Origin: Micromonosporaceae bacterium KJ-029
GTDB lineage: Bacteria; Actinomycetota; Actinomycetes; Mycobacteriales; Micromonosporaceae
Reading direction: 5' to 3'
Length of the DNA stretch: 57,900 nucleotides
Assembly (NCBI GenBank): GCA_005402585.1
Contig: BIFP01000010.1
Span: forward strand, 1 to 57,900
Shown: positions 17,629 to 26,438 of the stretch, in pieces
Position numbering within the stretch: position 1 is the stretch's first letter
Layout: each line of letters starts with the position of its first letter
The notes under the pieces: generated by a model
What the model was told of the DNA's origin: nothing
The model's database searches: none
What the model saw: only the letters and a program-made list of their open reading frames with translations
Made by a program: the position numbers and the translations under genes

Positions 17629-18201
17629 ATGTCCGCCGAAGCCGCGCACGCCGCGGAGGTCCTCGCCCAGCTGTCCGCCCCCGAGCGCCTGCGTGCGCTG
17701 GCCGAGCTCGCCTGCAGGGGCAAGGACGGCGCCACCGTCGCCGAGCTGGCGGACGCTCTCGACGTCCCCGTGCGGAGGGCCGGGGAGACGCTCGCCCGGC
17801 TTACGGCGATCGGCGTGGCGACCGGCACCGGCACCGGGGTCTACCGGGCCCGGCTCGACGCCCTGCGCGAGGCCGCCGCGGACCTGGACCGTCAGCAGCC
17901 CATCAGTCGCTTGCTTGTCGTGTATCCGGAGCTGCGGAACTTCTTCTCGCACGGCCGGTTGACCACTTTCCCGCCGACCCTGTCGGAGCGGTGGGAGCTG
18001 CTGTCCGAGATGCTCACCCGTTTCCTTGACCTCGATGGCCCGTGCGACGAGGACGAGATCAACAGGCGGCTGTCCGCGGTCACCAACGACGTCGCCGGCG
18101 TCCGGCGGATGCTGGTCGACACCGGCTGGCTGGAGCGCGACCGGGCCGGCACCACCTACGGCACGTCACGCACGTTGCCCGCTCGCGGGTCGTCCGCCTG
18201 A
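17629..18201 (+). CDS. DUF2087 transcriptional regulator
   Basis: A 190-aa protein in two parts. Residues 1-75 form an ArsR-like winged helix (VLAQLSAPERLRALAELACRG, then ATVAELADALDVPVRRAGETLARL). Residues about 100-180 form the DUF2087 domain with LTTFPPTLSERWELLSEMLTRF and CDEDEINRRLSAVTNDVAGVRRMLVDTGWLER. ATG 17629 puts the helix-turn-helix at the usual position. It is isolated, flanked by decayed genes on both sides, yet has no lesion. The regulated targets are not apparent. Confidence 0.88.
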   Translation: MSAEAAHAAEVLAQLSAPERLRALAELACRGKDGATVAELADALDVPVRRAGETLARLTAIGVATGTGTGVYRARLDALREAAADLDRQQPISRLLVVYPELRNFFSHGRLTTFPPTLSERWELLSEMLTRFLDLDGPCDEDEINRRLSAVTNDVAGVRRMLVDTGWLERDRAGTTYGTSRTLPARGSSA

Positions 18202-18330
18202 CATCGGCCTGCTTGCTCTACCGGGTCTACGGGAGGTCGGCGAGCAGCGGCCGCCGGGCCGGATCCGCCGGCGCTGTGACCGCGTCTGGCCGCGAATCGG
18301 TTAGCACCGGGGTGAGGTACGTGCAGTAGA

Positions 18331-18963
18331 TCAGCAGCCACTGGTTGTGCAACAGCACGACGACCTGGGCCTCGCGCAGACGGTGGTGCGAAGTCTCGCC
18401 GCCGGACCCCATTCATTGGGAAGGCCCGTCGTGTGGGGGAGTCGGTGGTGGGGAGTCGGTGGTGGGGCTGTTTCGGCGTCGCGTTTCTGCCAGGTGCCGG
18501 TGCCGGGCGCCGTGAGAAGGCGTCGGACCATGTGCTGGGCGGCGTCTTCAGTGTCGAACTCCCACCGGATGACTCTGCCGGTCTCGCTGTCCCCGGAGCG
18601 AGCCACGACCCTCCACCGGATCTCGCGGGTCAGCCACACGTCACGGCGGGTCAGCCTGCCCCATAGTCCGTTCCACCAGCGCCCGGCTACTTCTTCCACC
18701 CCCGGGTCGTACAAGTGTTCGGACGTGGAGTGGCGGCAGGCCAGCGTATTGACGGCCTGGGCGGACTATTCGCAGCGGTCTTCGGCGCCTCGTCCGTACA
18801 GTTCGCAGCAGTCTGGGCGATGCTGGTAGACCCGCAGGTCCCGGCCGCCGCGGTGGTGGTACTCGGAGGTGATCTCGTACAGGCAGGCCTGCCACACGAC
18901 GGTCTCCCCACCGCCGGATACCACCTGGCCGTCACCCGGCCCGCCGCGCAGTAGCACGTCCAC
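18331..18963 (-). pseudogene. Hypothetical actinobacterial protein interrupted by an amber codon
   Basis: One frame runs from 18963 (MDVLLRGGPGDGQVV) through RVYQHRPDCCELYGRGAEDRCE to TAG at 18766-18768, and continues in the same frame with SAQAVNTLACRHSTSEHLYDP and VEEVAGRWWNGLWGRL, WRVVARSGDSE, then VIRWEFDTEDAAQHMVRRLL. The sequence on both sides fits a single protein of about 150 residues, and E-stop-S reads naturally as EQS, a CAG to TAG change. A TTG at 18714 could in principle restart translation. The last 40 codons look non-coding. No function is known to me. Confidence 0.6.
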
Positions 18964-19202
18964 ACCCCGACGGTATTGGCTCCGTCAGTAGCCGGCCGAG
19001 GGGAGCAGGACGAAACCCGCTCCCGCCTGCGATGGGGGAGCGGGAGCAGCCGTGGCGACGGGTGACTCTGGGTAATGGTGTGACCCGCTGCCCGCTGCCC
19101 CTCACCAACGCCCATCCGTTGTCGCGGATCTCCGCCCGAGACAGCCCGCCAGTCTCTCACGATGACGTGAAGGGGGCGGATGATGAGCGGCGCTGACGGC
19201 CG

Positions 19203-20276
19203 GTGGGGCTGGCGGTGACTGCCGTCCGCCGGATGAGTGCGGGGGAGCCGGTGTTGCGTCGGCCGGTCGCGCCGATGCTCGCGGCGCCGGTCGACGCGGT
19301 GCCCGAGAGCCCGGGCCTGGTGCATGAACCGAAGTGGGACGGGTGGCGGGTGATCGCCTTCCGCGAGACCGACCGGGTGTACCTGCAGTCGCGGGCCGGC
19401 CGGAACCTGACCACCTACTTCCCAGACATCACCCGGACGATCCGCGCGTGCATCCCCGCCGGGGTGGTGCTGGACGGTGAGCTGATCGTCTGGGAGCGGG
19501 GGCAGACCAACTTCGCGCAGCTACAACGCCGCATCACCGCCGGCCGTGCCCTGCTGCGGCTGGCCCACGAACACCCCGCTCACCTCGTGGTGTTCGACCT
19601 GCTCGCCGATGTCGGCGGCCAGGTGATCCTCGATCTGCCGCTGGCGCAGCGTCGGGCGCGGCTGCAACGACTCCTCGTCGGTGCGCCGGCGCAGCTCACC
19701 CTGACCCCGCAGACCGCCGACATGGCACAAGTGTCGGAGTGGCTGCTGCACTGGACCACAGCCGGCATCGAGGGCGTGGTGAGCAAACGCGCGGCCGGGC
19801 GGTACGAGCCCGGCCGGCGCGGCTGGTCGAAGTTCCGGACCAGGATCGTCACCGACACCATCATCGGTGGAGTCACCGGGACCATCGGCTGTCCCGAGAG
19901 TCTGCTGCTCGGCCGGTTCGACCGGCAGGGACGACTGCGGTACACCGGCCGCTCCCACCCACTGACCACCCACCAGGCCACAGAACTCGCCGCGCTGCTG
20001 TCACCGCCACCACTCGCCCGCCCCGGGGCGCAGGCGCATCCGTGGCCACAGCCACTACCCGCATCCTGGTCCGGCCAGTTCGACCGGCCCGAACCACTCA
20101 GCTACACGCAGGTCAACCCCACCGCCGTCGTGGAAATCCACGCCGACGTGGCGTTCGAACACCAACGATGGCGCCACCGGGTCCGGTACGCCAGGCCCCG
20201 ACTCGACATGTCGATCTACGACGTACCGCTACTCCTCGACGAAAGCGAAGATCCGTCCGGGGCACTGGGCGCCTGA
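19203..20276 (+). CDS. ATP-dependent DNA ligase (LigC-like)
   Basis: A 357-aa ligase. Motif I is EPKWDGWR, with the AMP-accepting Lys at about residue 44. Motif III is VVFDLLADVGG, motif IV EGVVSKRAAGRY and motif V WSKFRT. Motif Ia is LQSRAGRNLTTYFPDI and LDGELIVW follows. A C-terminal OB fold (about 230-340) ends in FEHQRWRHRVRYARPR. The length and lack of extra domains fit the LigC group used in end joining and repair in actinomycetes. The GTG start at 19203 is uncertain; ATG 19233 is also possible. No Ku or primase gene lies nearby. Confidence 0.9.
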   Translation: MGLAVTAVRRMSAGEPVLRRPVAPMLAAPVDAVPESPGLVHEPKWDGWRVIAFRETDRVYLQSRAGRNLTTYFPDITRTIRACIPAGVVLDGELIVWERGQTNFAQLQRRITAGRALLRLAHEHPAHLVVFDLLADVGGQVILDLPLAQRRARLQRLLVGAPAQLTLTPQTADMAQVSEWLLHWTTAGIEGVVSKRAAGRYEPGRRGWSKFRTRIVTDTIIGGVTGTIGCPESLLLGRFDRQGRLRYTGRSHPLTTHQATELAALLSPPPLARPGAQAHPWPQPLPASWSGQFDRPEPLSYTQVNPTAVVEIHADVAFEHQRWRHRVRYARPRLDMSIYDVPLLLDESEDPSGALGA

Positions 20277-20389
20277 CGCGCGGAACCGGCCGAGACGCCT
20301 GCTCCGTCTCGCGGGTTGTCTGGCAGAGGCGATGGCGCCGCTGGAAAAGGCTGTTCTCGGAGACGCCGAGCCAAGGGCACGGGTCGAGT

Positions 20390-20786
20390 GTTGCCAGCTT
20401 CGTAACGCACGTCGTCGCGTTCGGCGAGGTTCTCCCGTACCCGCGTGTCGGGATCGTCGATGAGTCGCTCGTACAACTCGCGGGGCGCGTCACGGGCGCC
20501 CACAACCAGGGCAGCCCGGATGGCGGGATCGGTGTGGGCGGCCAGCCGCATCCGGACGGCATGCGGCAACTGGCGGTTGAGTGCGAGCGAGTGCCGCAGC
20601 CAGTGGTGGCCGCGAGGCGAGGATCTCCTCGATCACGTCCGGGGTCAGATCGGCGCGCTTGGCGACGTCGCCGACACCGCGCCGGCAGCGCACCAACCGG
20701 CGGACCAGCCCGGCCGGCGACGCCGGATCCTCGGCGAGACCGTCCAGTACCTTCGTCAGGTGGACTGGCGGCGCGTCATCAGCCAT
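20390..20786 (-). pseudogene. HEAT-like (leucine-rich repeat variant) protein, frameshifted
   Basis: Starts at ATG 20786 after GGGAGGGG and reads MADDAPPVHLTKVLDGLAED, LVRCRRGVGDVAKRADLTPD, VIEEILASR. An extra C near 20611 shifts the frame. The next frame continues WLRHSLALNRQLPHAVRMRL, HTDPAIRAALVVGARD and LYERLIDDPDTRVRENLAER. The ARADLTP/D..VRxxLA periodicity is that of HEAT-like repeats. The part at 20571-20679 is duplicated at 23684-23790. After about 20390 the similarity fades. The intact function is unknown. Confidence 0.6.
20571..20679. repeat. Dispersed repeat, copy 1 (inside HEAT-like pseudogene)
   Basis: A stretch of 109 bp that recurs in the same orientation at 23684-23790 with about ten substitutions and two one-base gaps. 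It encodes, on the minus strand, the GDVAKRADLT and HSLxLNRQ part of the HEAT-like protein. This copy has one base more in the LASGHH codons, causing the frameshift. Confidence 0.75.
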
Positions 20787-21259
20787 CCGCCGCCCCTCCC
20801 CGCATCCGTTGCGCTGCCACGAGTCGGGCATGTTCAGCACAGGCGGGACTGCCCCGGGGTCGGTTGACTCCGCGGTCACCAAGCCAGTCGAACCTGCTGA
20901 CGAACGCGAGTTCGTCAACCTGGGAGGACTGTCCGACATCGCCCTCGGCATCGACAGAGTGATGGTCACCGGGCTCACGCTCGAGATCCGCAGTGACGCG
21001 GTCGCCGCAGGCGTGAAGCCGCGCAGGCGCAAGGCGTGCGCCGCGAAGCGGATCCGTTAACGCCGGGCGCCGCCTGTTGTGGGGGAATCTGGCGGCGCCC
21101 GGCATCGGGATGTGTCCCGGCCCAAGGTTTGGACGGAAGGCCGGGGCCGTTGCCCTCGGCGGTCTACTGCCTGGGGCGGCCCGGTGCAGAAGTCCATCGG
21201 ACCCCGGTCCTCCGCGCGGTGAAGAGTATCGGCGCCCGCTGACACCCGGGTGCCGGTTA

Positions 21260-21463
21260 TGGCGGATTTAATCCGCTAATAAGCTGTTGATTAGCCATAG
21301 TCGTTCGCTCATCGAGGATCGCCTGGACCACGACGAACTGCTCCTCGGTCACCAGCGGTGCGTGGGCGATCTGGTTCGAGACGACCCAGTGCAGGGCAGT
21401 GTTCCACCGCGGGACCTGCCGGCGTACGAGTTCTGATGCAGAGTCAGGTACGCAAACATGCAC
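21260..21463 (-). pseudogene. Serine site-specific recombinase fragment
   Basis: The minus strand encodes RWNTALHWVVSNQIAHAPLV then TEEQFVVVQAI. This is the conserved segment before the zinc ribbon of large serine recombinases, where a WVxSxxxxHxPLVSxExFxxxQ pattern is typical. The catalytic resolvase domain and the C-terminal coiled coil are missing. It is evidence that a phage or integrative element once occupied this region. Confidence 0.55.
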
Positions 21464-21689
21464 AGCTCAAGGGTGCCGACGCGGGCTATCCTGCGCGGGT
21501 CCCGACCAGGCGGTAGCCCGTCGACCGCTCACGTTGCGTTACCGTCGAAGTCTCGCCGCACTCGGATCGCCAAATCCGGACACGGTTCAGGCGGCGATTC
21601 GCCCGATCCGCCCCGTACGACGCGCGAACGGTGCCACGATGCCGGCAGGGCGTGCCGGCGGTGGCCGCCCCCAGTCGAGAGGGGCCGAC

Positions 21690-22018
21690 GTGAGCACCGT
21701 CCCGCCGGGCACGCCCTGCTGGGCCGACCTGGCCACCCCGGATCTCGCCGACGCGCGGCGCCTCTACCCGGAGCTGTTCGGCTGGACCGGGCGGATCACG
21801 CCGGAGCCCGAGGCGGGCGGCTACACCGATTCCCTCCTCGAGGGCATGTTCGACCGGAGGCGGATAGCGGTCTTCGCCGACCCGGCCGGCGCGACGTTCA
21901 GCGTCTGGCAGCCGATGGCGATGCCCGGCGCCGAGGTGGTCAACATCCCCGGCGCGATGGCCTGGAACGGGCTGGTCACCCCCGACCCGGTGCCGGCTGA
22001 CGGCCGTCGGTTGTCGGG
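21690..22018 (+). pseudogene. VOC-family protein with internal deletion
   Basis: From GTG 21690 the frame reads VPPGTPCWADLATPDLADAR, LYPELFGWTGRITPEPEAGG, then jumps to RRIAVFADPAGATFSVWQPM and VVNIPGAMAWNGLVTPDP. Compared with the intact two-domain neighbour at 22075, about 50 residues between the second strand and the RIAVFADPAGA strand are missing, and the second VOC domain is absent. It is a tandem paralogue of that neighbour and probably non-functional. Confidence 0.6.
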
Positions 22019-22074
22019 CGCGCCCGCCGCCATCCGTGGAGAGTCGCCCGAGCAGAGGAAGCGAAGCCGAAGCT

Positions 22075-22845
22075 ATGACAGATATTCCACCGGGGGCACC
22101 CGCCTGGGTCGACCTGGTCACCACCGACCTTCCCGGCGCGGCGCGCTTCTACGCGCCCTTGTTCGGCTGGGCCGTCGCCGAGGCGGACCGGCAACCCGCG
22201 GCTGACCCTCACCTCGTCTTCCACCAGCAGGGCAAACCGGTGGCCGGTGCCGGGCTGGGGGCCGATCCGCAACGGCCGCCTGCCTGGATGCCCTACCTGG
22301 CGACCGACGACGCCGAGGGGGCCTGCCAGCGGGTGACCGCCGCCGGCGGCCGGATCCTCACCGAGCCCTTCGACATCCCCGGCTCCCGGCGGACGGCGCT
22401 CTTCGCCGACCCGGCCGGGGCACCGTTCGGGGTGTGGCAGTCGCTCGGCATGCCGGGGGCCGAGGTATTCGACGTGCCCGGCTCGCTGACCTGGCCCGAG
22501 CTGACCACGCGGGAGTGGGACCGGGCGAAGGAGTTCTACGGGTCGGTGTTCGGCTGGACGGCGGACGATCAACCGATGGGCCCGATCACCTACACCACCT
22601 GGCAGTTGGATGGCCACCCGGTCGCCGGGATGATGCCCATGATCGGCGAAGATTGGGGTGACCTCCGGTCGCACTGGATGGTCTACTTCGCGGTGTCGGA
22701 CACCGACGCCGTCGCCGACGAAGCGCAACGGTTGGACGCGCTGGTGTCCGTGCCGCCGACCGATCTGACGCGGGGCCGGTTCGCGGTGCTCACCGATCCA
22801 CAGGGGGCGTTCTTCTCGATCCTCGGGCCCACTTCGCCAGCCTGA
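22075..22845 (+). CDS. Two-domain VOC (glyoxalase/dioxygenase fold) protein
   Basis: A 256-aa protein of two VOC modules. The first (residues 5-122) opens with GAPAWVDLVTTDLPGAARFY and closes with ALFADPAGAPFGVWQ. The second (about 135-252) opens with TWPELTTREWDRAKEFYGSV and closes with AVLTDPQGAFFSILGP. Expected metal ligands are partly replaced (Asp/Glu and Gln positions), so the catalytic state is unclear; many close relatives are annotated only as VOC proteins. Start ATG 22075 has an AGAGGAAG ribosome site. It follows a shortened paralogue in the same direction. Confidence 0.85.
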   Translation: MTDIPPGAPAWVDLVTTDLPGAARFYAPLFGWAVAEADRQPAADPHLVFHQQGKPVAGAGLGADPQRPPAWMPYLATDDAEGACQRVTAAGGRILTEPFDIPGSRRTALFADPAGAPFGVWQSLGMPGAEVFDVPGSLTWPELTTREWDRAKEFYGSVFGWTADDQPMGPITYTTWQLDGHPVAGMMPMIGEDWGDLRSHWMVYFAVSDTDAVADEAQRLDALVSVPPTDLTRGRFAVLTDPQGAFFSILGPTSPA

Positions 22846-22852
22846 CCGTACG

Positions 22853-23200
22853 CGGCTCCGGCCGTCGTCGGCGCGTTCGTGCCGGATGGCGTGTGCTCGG
22901 TCGTCGACCTGCCGCAGCTGGTCGGATGGTCAGGCGGCGGGCGTTCCAGATCAGCGCGGCTGCCTCGGCTGCGTCCGGGTGGACCGGCGGGCCGGCACTG
23001 GTCAGGTCGATGCCGGTCAGCGCGCTGAGGTCACGTGATGAGATGTCAAGGAAGGCGGCGAACCCTGCCAGCAGCTCGGGTGTCAGGGCCTTCTTGCCAT
23101 GCCCGATCATGCCGATCGTTGACGCCGACAGCATGTGGCCGCTGCCCAGGCCGAACAGGTACTTGGCGATATGACGGCGCCGGTGGTGGTGATTGCGGTG
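22853..23200 (-). pseudogene. XRE-type helix-turn-helix regulator fragment
   Basis: The minus strand encodes HIAKYLFGLGSGHMLSASTI, GMIGHGKKALTPELLAGF and LDISSRDLSALTGIDL, then AAEAAALIWNARRLT. The segment around SASTIGMIGHGKKALTPELL is a helix-turn-helix with a following helical bundle. A one-base shift near 22925 is needed to continue with DQLRQVDDRAHAIRHE. The upstream part is lost. It probably was a small lambda-repressor-type regulator. Confidence 0.55.
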
Positions 23201-23306
23201 GACGGGGTTGCTGCGGCAACGATTGAACGAGCTGGTGTAGTTCCGGTACGGCGCGGGGCAGGTACGTTGGCAACCGGCCCGGAGGGTCAGCACGTACGGT
23301 GCTGGG

Positions 23307-23693
23307 ATGCGAGTCGTACCCGGATGGGCGCTGGCCTCCGCCGTGGCGGCGCCGATCCTCCTGGTCGGTGGCTGGACCCTCGGCGCGGCCCGCCAGCCCG
23401 GCGGGTTCGATCAGGTCGCCGGGACGATCAGCGCGCTCGCCGCCGTCGGCGCGGCCGACCGGTGGATCATGACGCTCGGCCTGGCCGGCCTCGGGCTGTG
23501 TCACTGCGTGACCGCCGCCGGGCTACGTCCCCTCGCGCCCGCCGGACGGGCGCTGCTCGCCCTCGGCGGGGTGGGCACCCTGGTGGTGGCGGCGTTCCCG
23601 CTGCCGGCCGGCGATGGGGGTTCGGTGCCACACACGCTCGCTGCGGCCGTGGCCTTCGGCGCGCTGGCGCTCTGGCCGGCCACTGGCGGTTGA
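23307..23693 (+). pseudogene. DUF998 membrane protein, C-terminally truncated
   Basis: ATG 23307 begins a protein with four hydrophobic segments: ALASAVAAPILLVGGWTL, then WIMTLGLAGLGLCHCVTAAG, ALLALGGVGTLVVAAFPLP, and VAFGALALWPA. DQVAGTISALAAVGAADRWI between the first two is the DUF998 signature region. Family members are about 190-210 residues with six segments; here 128 remain. The frame ends just after entering the dispersed repeat at 23684, so the break coincides with the repeat boundary. Confidence 0.65.
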
Positions 23694-23790
23694 GCACGAG
23701 CGAGTGCAGCAGTCAGTGGTGGCCCGAGGCGAGGATTCCCTCGATCATGTCCGGGTTAGATCGGCGCGCTTGGCGACGTCGCCGAAACCG
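23684..23790. repeat. Dispersed repeat, copy 2
   Basis: Second copy of the 109-bp segment at 20571-20679, about 90% identical. On the minus strand it encodes GFGDVAKRADLT and, after a one-base loss, MIEGILASGHH, then TGA in place of the Trp codon, then LLHSLVLNRQ. Its lesions differ from those of copy 1. It abuts the truncated DUF998 gene. Confidence 0.75.
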
Positions 23791-23880
23791 GTACTGGCGG
23801 CGATCGCCAAACGACACAACATCTCGACCGTCCGCGCCGCGGAACTGGTGCTGACCGTCGAGGACTGGACGGTGTGCTGA

Positions 23881-24564
23881 GCCGCGGAACGCGACACGCT
23901 GTGGCAGGGGAGGCCGCTCACAGAACTCACCTCTGGGGCGTCCAGTCGCAGTGCGGATCGTCGCTGGTCAGCCGATGCACGCGACGACTGCGGAGGCGTC
24001 GACCGAGAGAAAGATCTTGAAGCTGCGAGGTGGGTGGGCGACCTTCACGACCCCGACTCGCACTGGCTGCTCCCCGGCTGCCGCAAGTGCGTCGAGGCCC
24101 GGATGCCAGTTGGCGGTGGAAACGCCGTGCTCCTTGGCCGAGTCTTCACGCCACTGTCAGATGTCGGCGAAGTGGCGGGCCGGTTCGGACTTGTCAAACA
24201 CCGTGAACGGCCGGCCTCAAGCGCTGCGAGGCAGTCTGGGTAAGGATCCGGTGACTCGCTCAGAAGAGCGATGAGGGCAGCCCGATCCACTTCCCGATCG
24301 TAGGCATGTCGTCTCGGCTTTGGCTCGCCCGTCGCCCCCGCCCGCCGGTGTGCACCTAAGTTGATGTCCTAGGACGGTTTGGAGGGTGTGTGTCAGTGCC
24401 GCCAGCTTGCCTGGCCGTGGGAGGTTAGAAGAGACGGCAGTCGGCAGGTGGCGCACCGGTGCTCCGCGGCAAAATCCGTGGCTGGTTGTGGTCGCCGAGG
24501 GCCCGGGACTTGTAGTTGGCTACCTACGCGCGTGCGTCCAAGCGCGCATGCGTCCTTGCCTGCG
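23881..24564. other. Gene-poor spacer
   Basis: About 680 bp with no recognisable gene, RNA or repeat. Open frames in it are short and lack domain patterns. Confidence 0.5.
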
Positions 24565-25130
24565 CTACTCGGTTTGCTGGCCACCGTCGGATCGCCAATC
24601 GGCGAAGAGTTCGGCAAGCCTGGTTTTGGTCTGGTCGGTGAGGATCTTGGTGGCGTCGTCTCCGAGGGGTTTCAGGGCGTGTTGGCGTACCGCTGGGTGT
24701 TGCGCTGGTGCGGGGCAGATGAACACCGCGAGGACTCGTAGTGCGCGCAGCGCTTCTTCGTTGGAGATGAGGTCGAGCAGGGGAGCGCCCGCGAATGCTG
24801 CGGCCTGGAATCCGTGCCATGTCTTGTCGACGATCAGGTCGACGACGGCCTCGGTGACGTGTGGGCGGTCAGCCTGGCCGAGGCAAGATCATGCCCTTGA
24901 CCTTGTCGGGGATGCTGTTGAAGCCACGTTGGGTTGCCTCGATCGCCCGAACCATCGCGATGAAGAGGTCGCACCATCCGTGGTTGGTGAGCTCGCGCTT
25001 GATGCTGGTGGCGTCTGGAGTGGCGCGGTTGAGTTCCGCGGCGATTTCCCGCCAGGCTCCGCGCGTCATCAGGTCGGCGAGTGCTGTCACCTGTCGGTCG
25101 GGCGACGGGTGTGGCTCGCCGGCGGCGCGC
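24565..25130 (-). pseudogene. Unidentified helical protein, truncated and frameshifted
   Basis: The minus strand encodes VTALADLMTRGAWREIAAEL, then IKRELTNHGWCDLFIAMVRA and FNSIPDKVKGMILPRP. A one-base shift near 24885 leads on to HVTEAVVDLIVDKTWHGFQA, LLDLISNEEALRALRVLAVF and TRLAELFADW with a stop at 24565. Together they form about 180 residues of well-behaved helical coding sequence with no family I recognise. Upstream it joins an ECF sigma fragment at about 25130-25165, so its own N-terminus is gone. Confidence 0.55.
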
Positions 25131-25159
25131 GCGTCCTGCCTCGACCCTGCCAACGCGCA

Positions 25160-25450
25160 ACGCCCGTGACCGGGTCGGCGGCGTCGGCCACCGGCTCGCC
25201 GGCCTCGTCCAGCGGCAGGGAGCGGGACCGTTCCCGAAGCTGCCGCAGACATTCGTTGCGCACGATCGCGTACAGCCAGGAGCGCAGCCGGTCGGGCTCC
25301 CGGAGCTGGCCGATACGCTGGCTCGCGGTGAGGAACGCGTCGTGGACGGCGTCTGCGGCAGCCTCCGGCTCGCGCACCATCGTCCGGGCGTACGTGTACA
25401 GCCGGTCGGCGTACCGCCGGTACATGCCCTCCAGCCCATTCCAGCGCGAG
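25160..25450 (-). pseudogene. ECF sigma factor, region 2 fragment
   Basis: The minus strand encodes LEGMYRRYADRLYTYARTMV, EPEAAADAVHDAFLTASQRI and RLRSWLYAIVRNECLRQLRE. This is an ECF sigma2 domain: the -10 recognition helix lies around DAVHDAFLTA and the WLYAIVRNECLR helix ends it. The sigma4 region that should follow ADAADPV is missing; the frame merges into the unknown gene downstream. Therefore it cannot direct transcription. Confidence 0.7.
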
Positions 25451-25614
25451 ATTGAAATGATCGGCGTCCCGGGGGTTGAGGACACGCGCATCGATTCGGA
25501 TGACTACTTGCCCGCGGATCAACGGGTCCGTCTTCCACGAGATCCAGGCGTCCGGCGGAGGTGTCGCCACCGCCGTGCACGTCGCTGTCTTGCCCTGCCT
25601 CGATTCCGTTGTCC

Positions 25615-25789
25615 ACCCCGGTCGCTGAACCACGTCGCCGACCTGATCCGTACCCATCGGCACCAGCGACGATCCCGGTGGCGCCGCCTCGACCCCGGCC
25701 GCCAAGCGCTGCTCGTCCTGGCCCATCTGCGCGACTGTGAGACCCTTGCCCGTCTGGCCGCCGGGTCCGCGAGCGCTCCGGGGATTTGA
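25615..25789 (+). pseudogene. IS5-family transposase, N-terminal fragment
   Basis: The plus strand reads NHVADLIRTHRHQRRSRWRR then GRQALLVLAHLRDCETLARL and stops. This is the N-terminal helix-turn-helix region of IS5-group transposases of actinomycetes, where GRQALLVLAHLRxGxTxxxLAAGF is typical. The DDE domain is missing. The C-terminal tail of a similar transposase is at 41473-41634. Confidence 0.65.
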
Positions 25790-25862
25790 TTCGACCGTGG
25801 TGGTCCCCAGCGCAGTGTGAGGTGCGTCAGGGAGCCGGCGATTGGTGTGGGCGTGGGCGTGG

Positions 25863-26438
25863 TCAGCGAGAGGTGGTGGGACCCGGTTCGGGCGTCGTCG
25901 AGGAGGGCACCCCCGGTGTGGCGTGTACGCCGTGGTCGCTGACCTGGGCGTCGAACCAGGCGTGTAGGGCTTCGACGATCGCGGGCTCGCTGGTGGTGTA
26001 GGTGATCCGGGCACCGCCACCGGTCATCTCGTATTCGAGGGTGATCTTGCCGGCGCTGTCGCGGAGCACGGCGAGCCCGGGCATGTCGCTGCCGTGGATG
26101 CTGGCGGGGTCGGTGAAGTCGCCGCGGCGGAAACTGTCGGCCTCGTGTCGCAGGTGCTGCTGGATCAGGTCGACCTGGCGGATGTCCCGGCGATCGTCGG
26201 CGACGACGGTCTGTACGCCCCCATCGGCGGTTTTGACGAAGTGGTGGGTCGTGCGGTCGAGGTCGAATGGCATCACCGACTCACCCCGCTCGGCGACTTG
26301 CGACTGCCGGTCACCGCTCGCGGTCGGTGTTGCCGGTGCGCCGCCATCGGTGCAGCCCGTACTCCAGAAAGTGACGGCTGTCGTCACGGCGATCGCACCG
26401 AGCCAGCTGCGGGCGCGGGTTACGTCAATTCTTCTCAT
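25863..26438 (-). CDS. Secreted/lipoprotein of unknown function
   Basis: A 191-aa exported protein. It starts at ATG 26438 (GGAGGCC upstream) with a basic N-region, a hydrophobic segment and FWSTGC, a loose lipobox. The mature part includes VMPFDLDRTTHHFVKTADGG, DLIQQHLRHEADSFRRGDF, IHGSDMPGLAVL and ARITYTTSEPAIVEALHAWF ending DAQVSDHG. I know this conserved pattern from actinobacterial proteins sometimes labelled aspartate carbamoyltransferase. Nothing here resembles that enzyme. Conserved His residues hint at metal binding. Confidence 0.8.
   Translation of the reverse strand: MRRIDVTRARSWLGAIAVTTAVTFWSTGCTDGGAPATPTASGDRQSQVAERGESVMPFDLDRTTHHFVKTADGGVQTVVADDRRDIRQVDLIQQHLRHEADSFRRGDFTDPASIHGSDMPGLAVLRDSAGKITLEYEMTGGGARITYTTSEPAIVEALHAWFDAQVSDHGVHATPGVPSSTTPEPGPTTSR

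Noticed and set aside
18391..18475. G-rich GTCGGTGGTGGGGA direct repeats as a regulatory element
   Set aside because: They lie in the degenerated 3' part of a pseudogene, only two or three units long, and are more likely slippage.
25863..26438. Aspartate carbamoyltransferase
   Set aside because: Relatives sometimes carry this label, but the protein is exported and lacks the carbamoyl-phosphate STRT motif.
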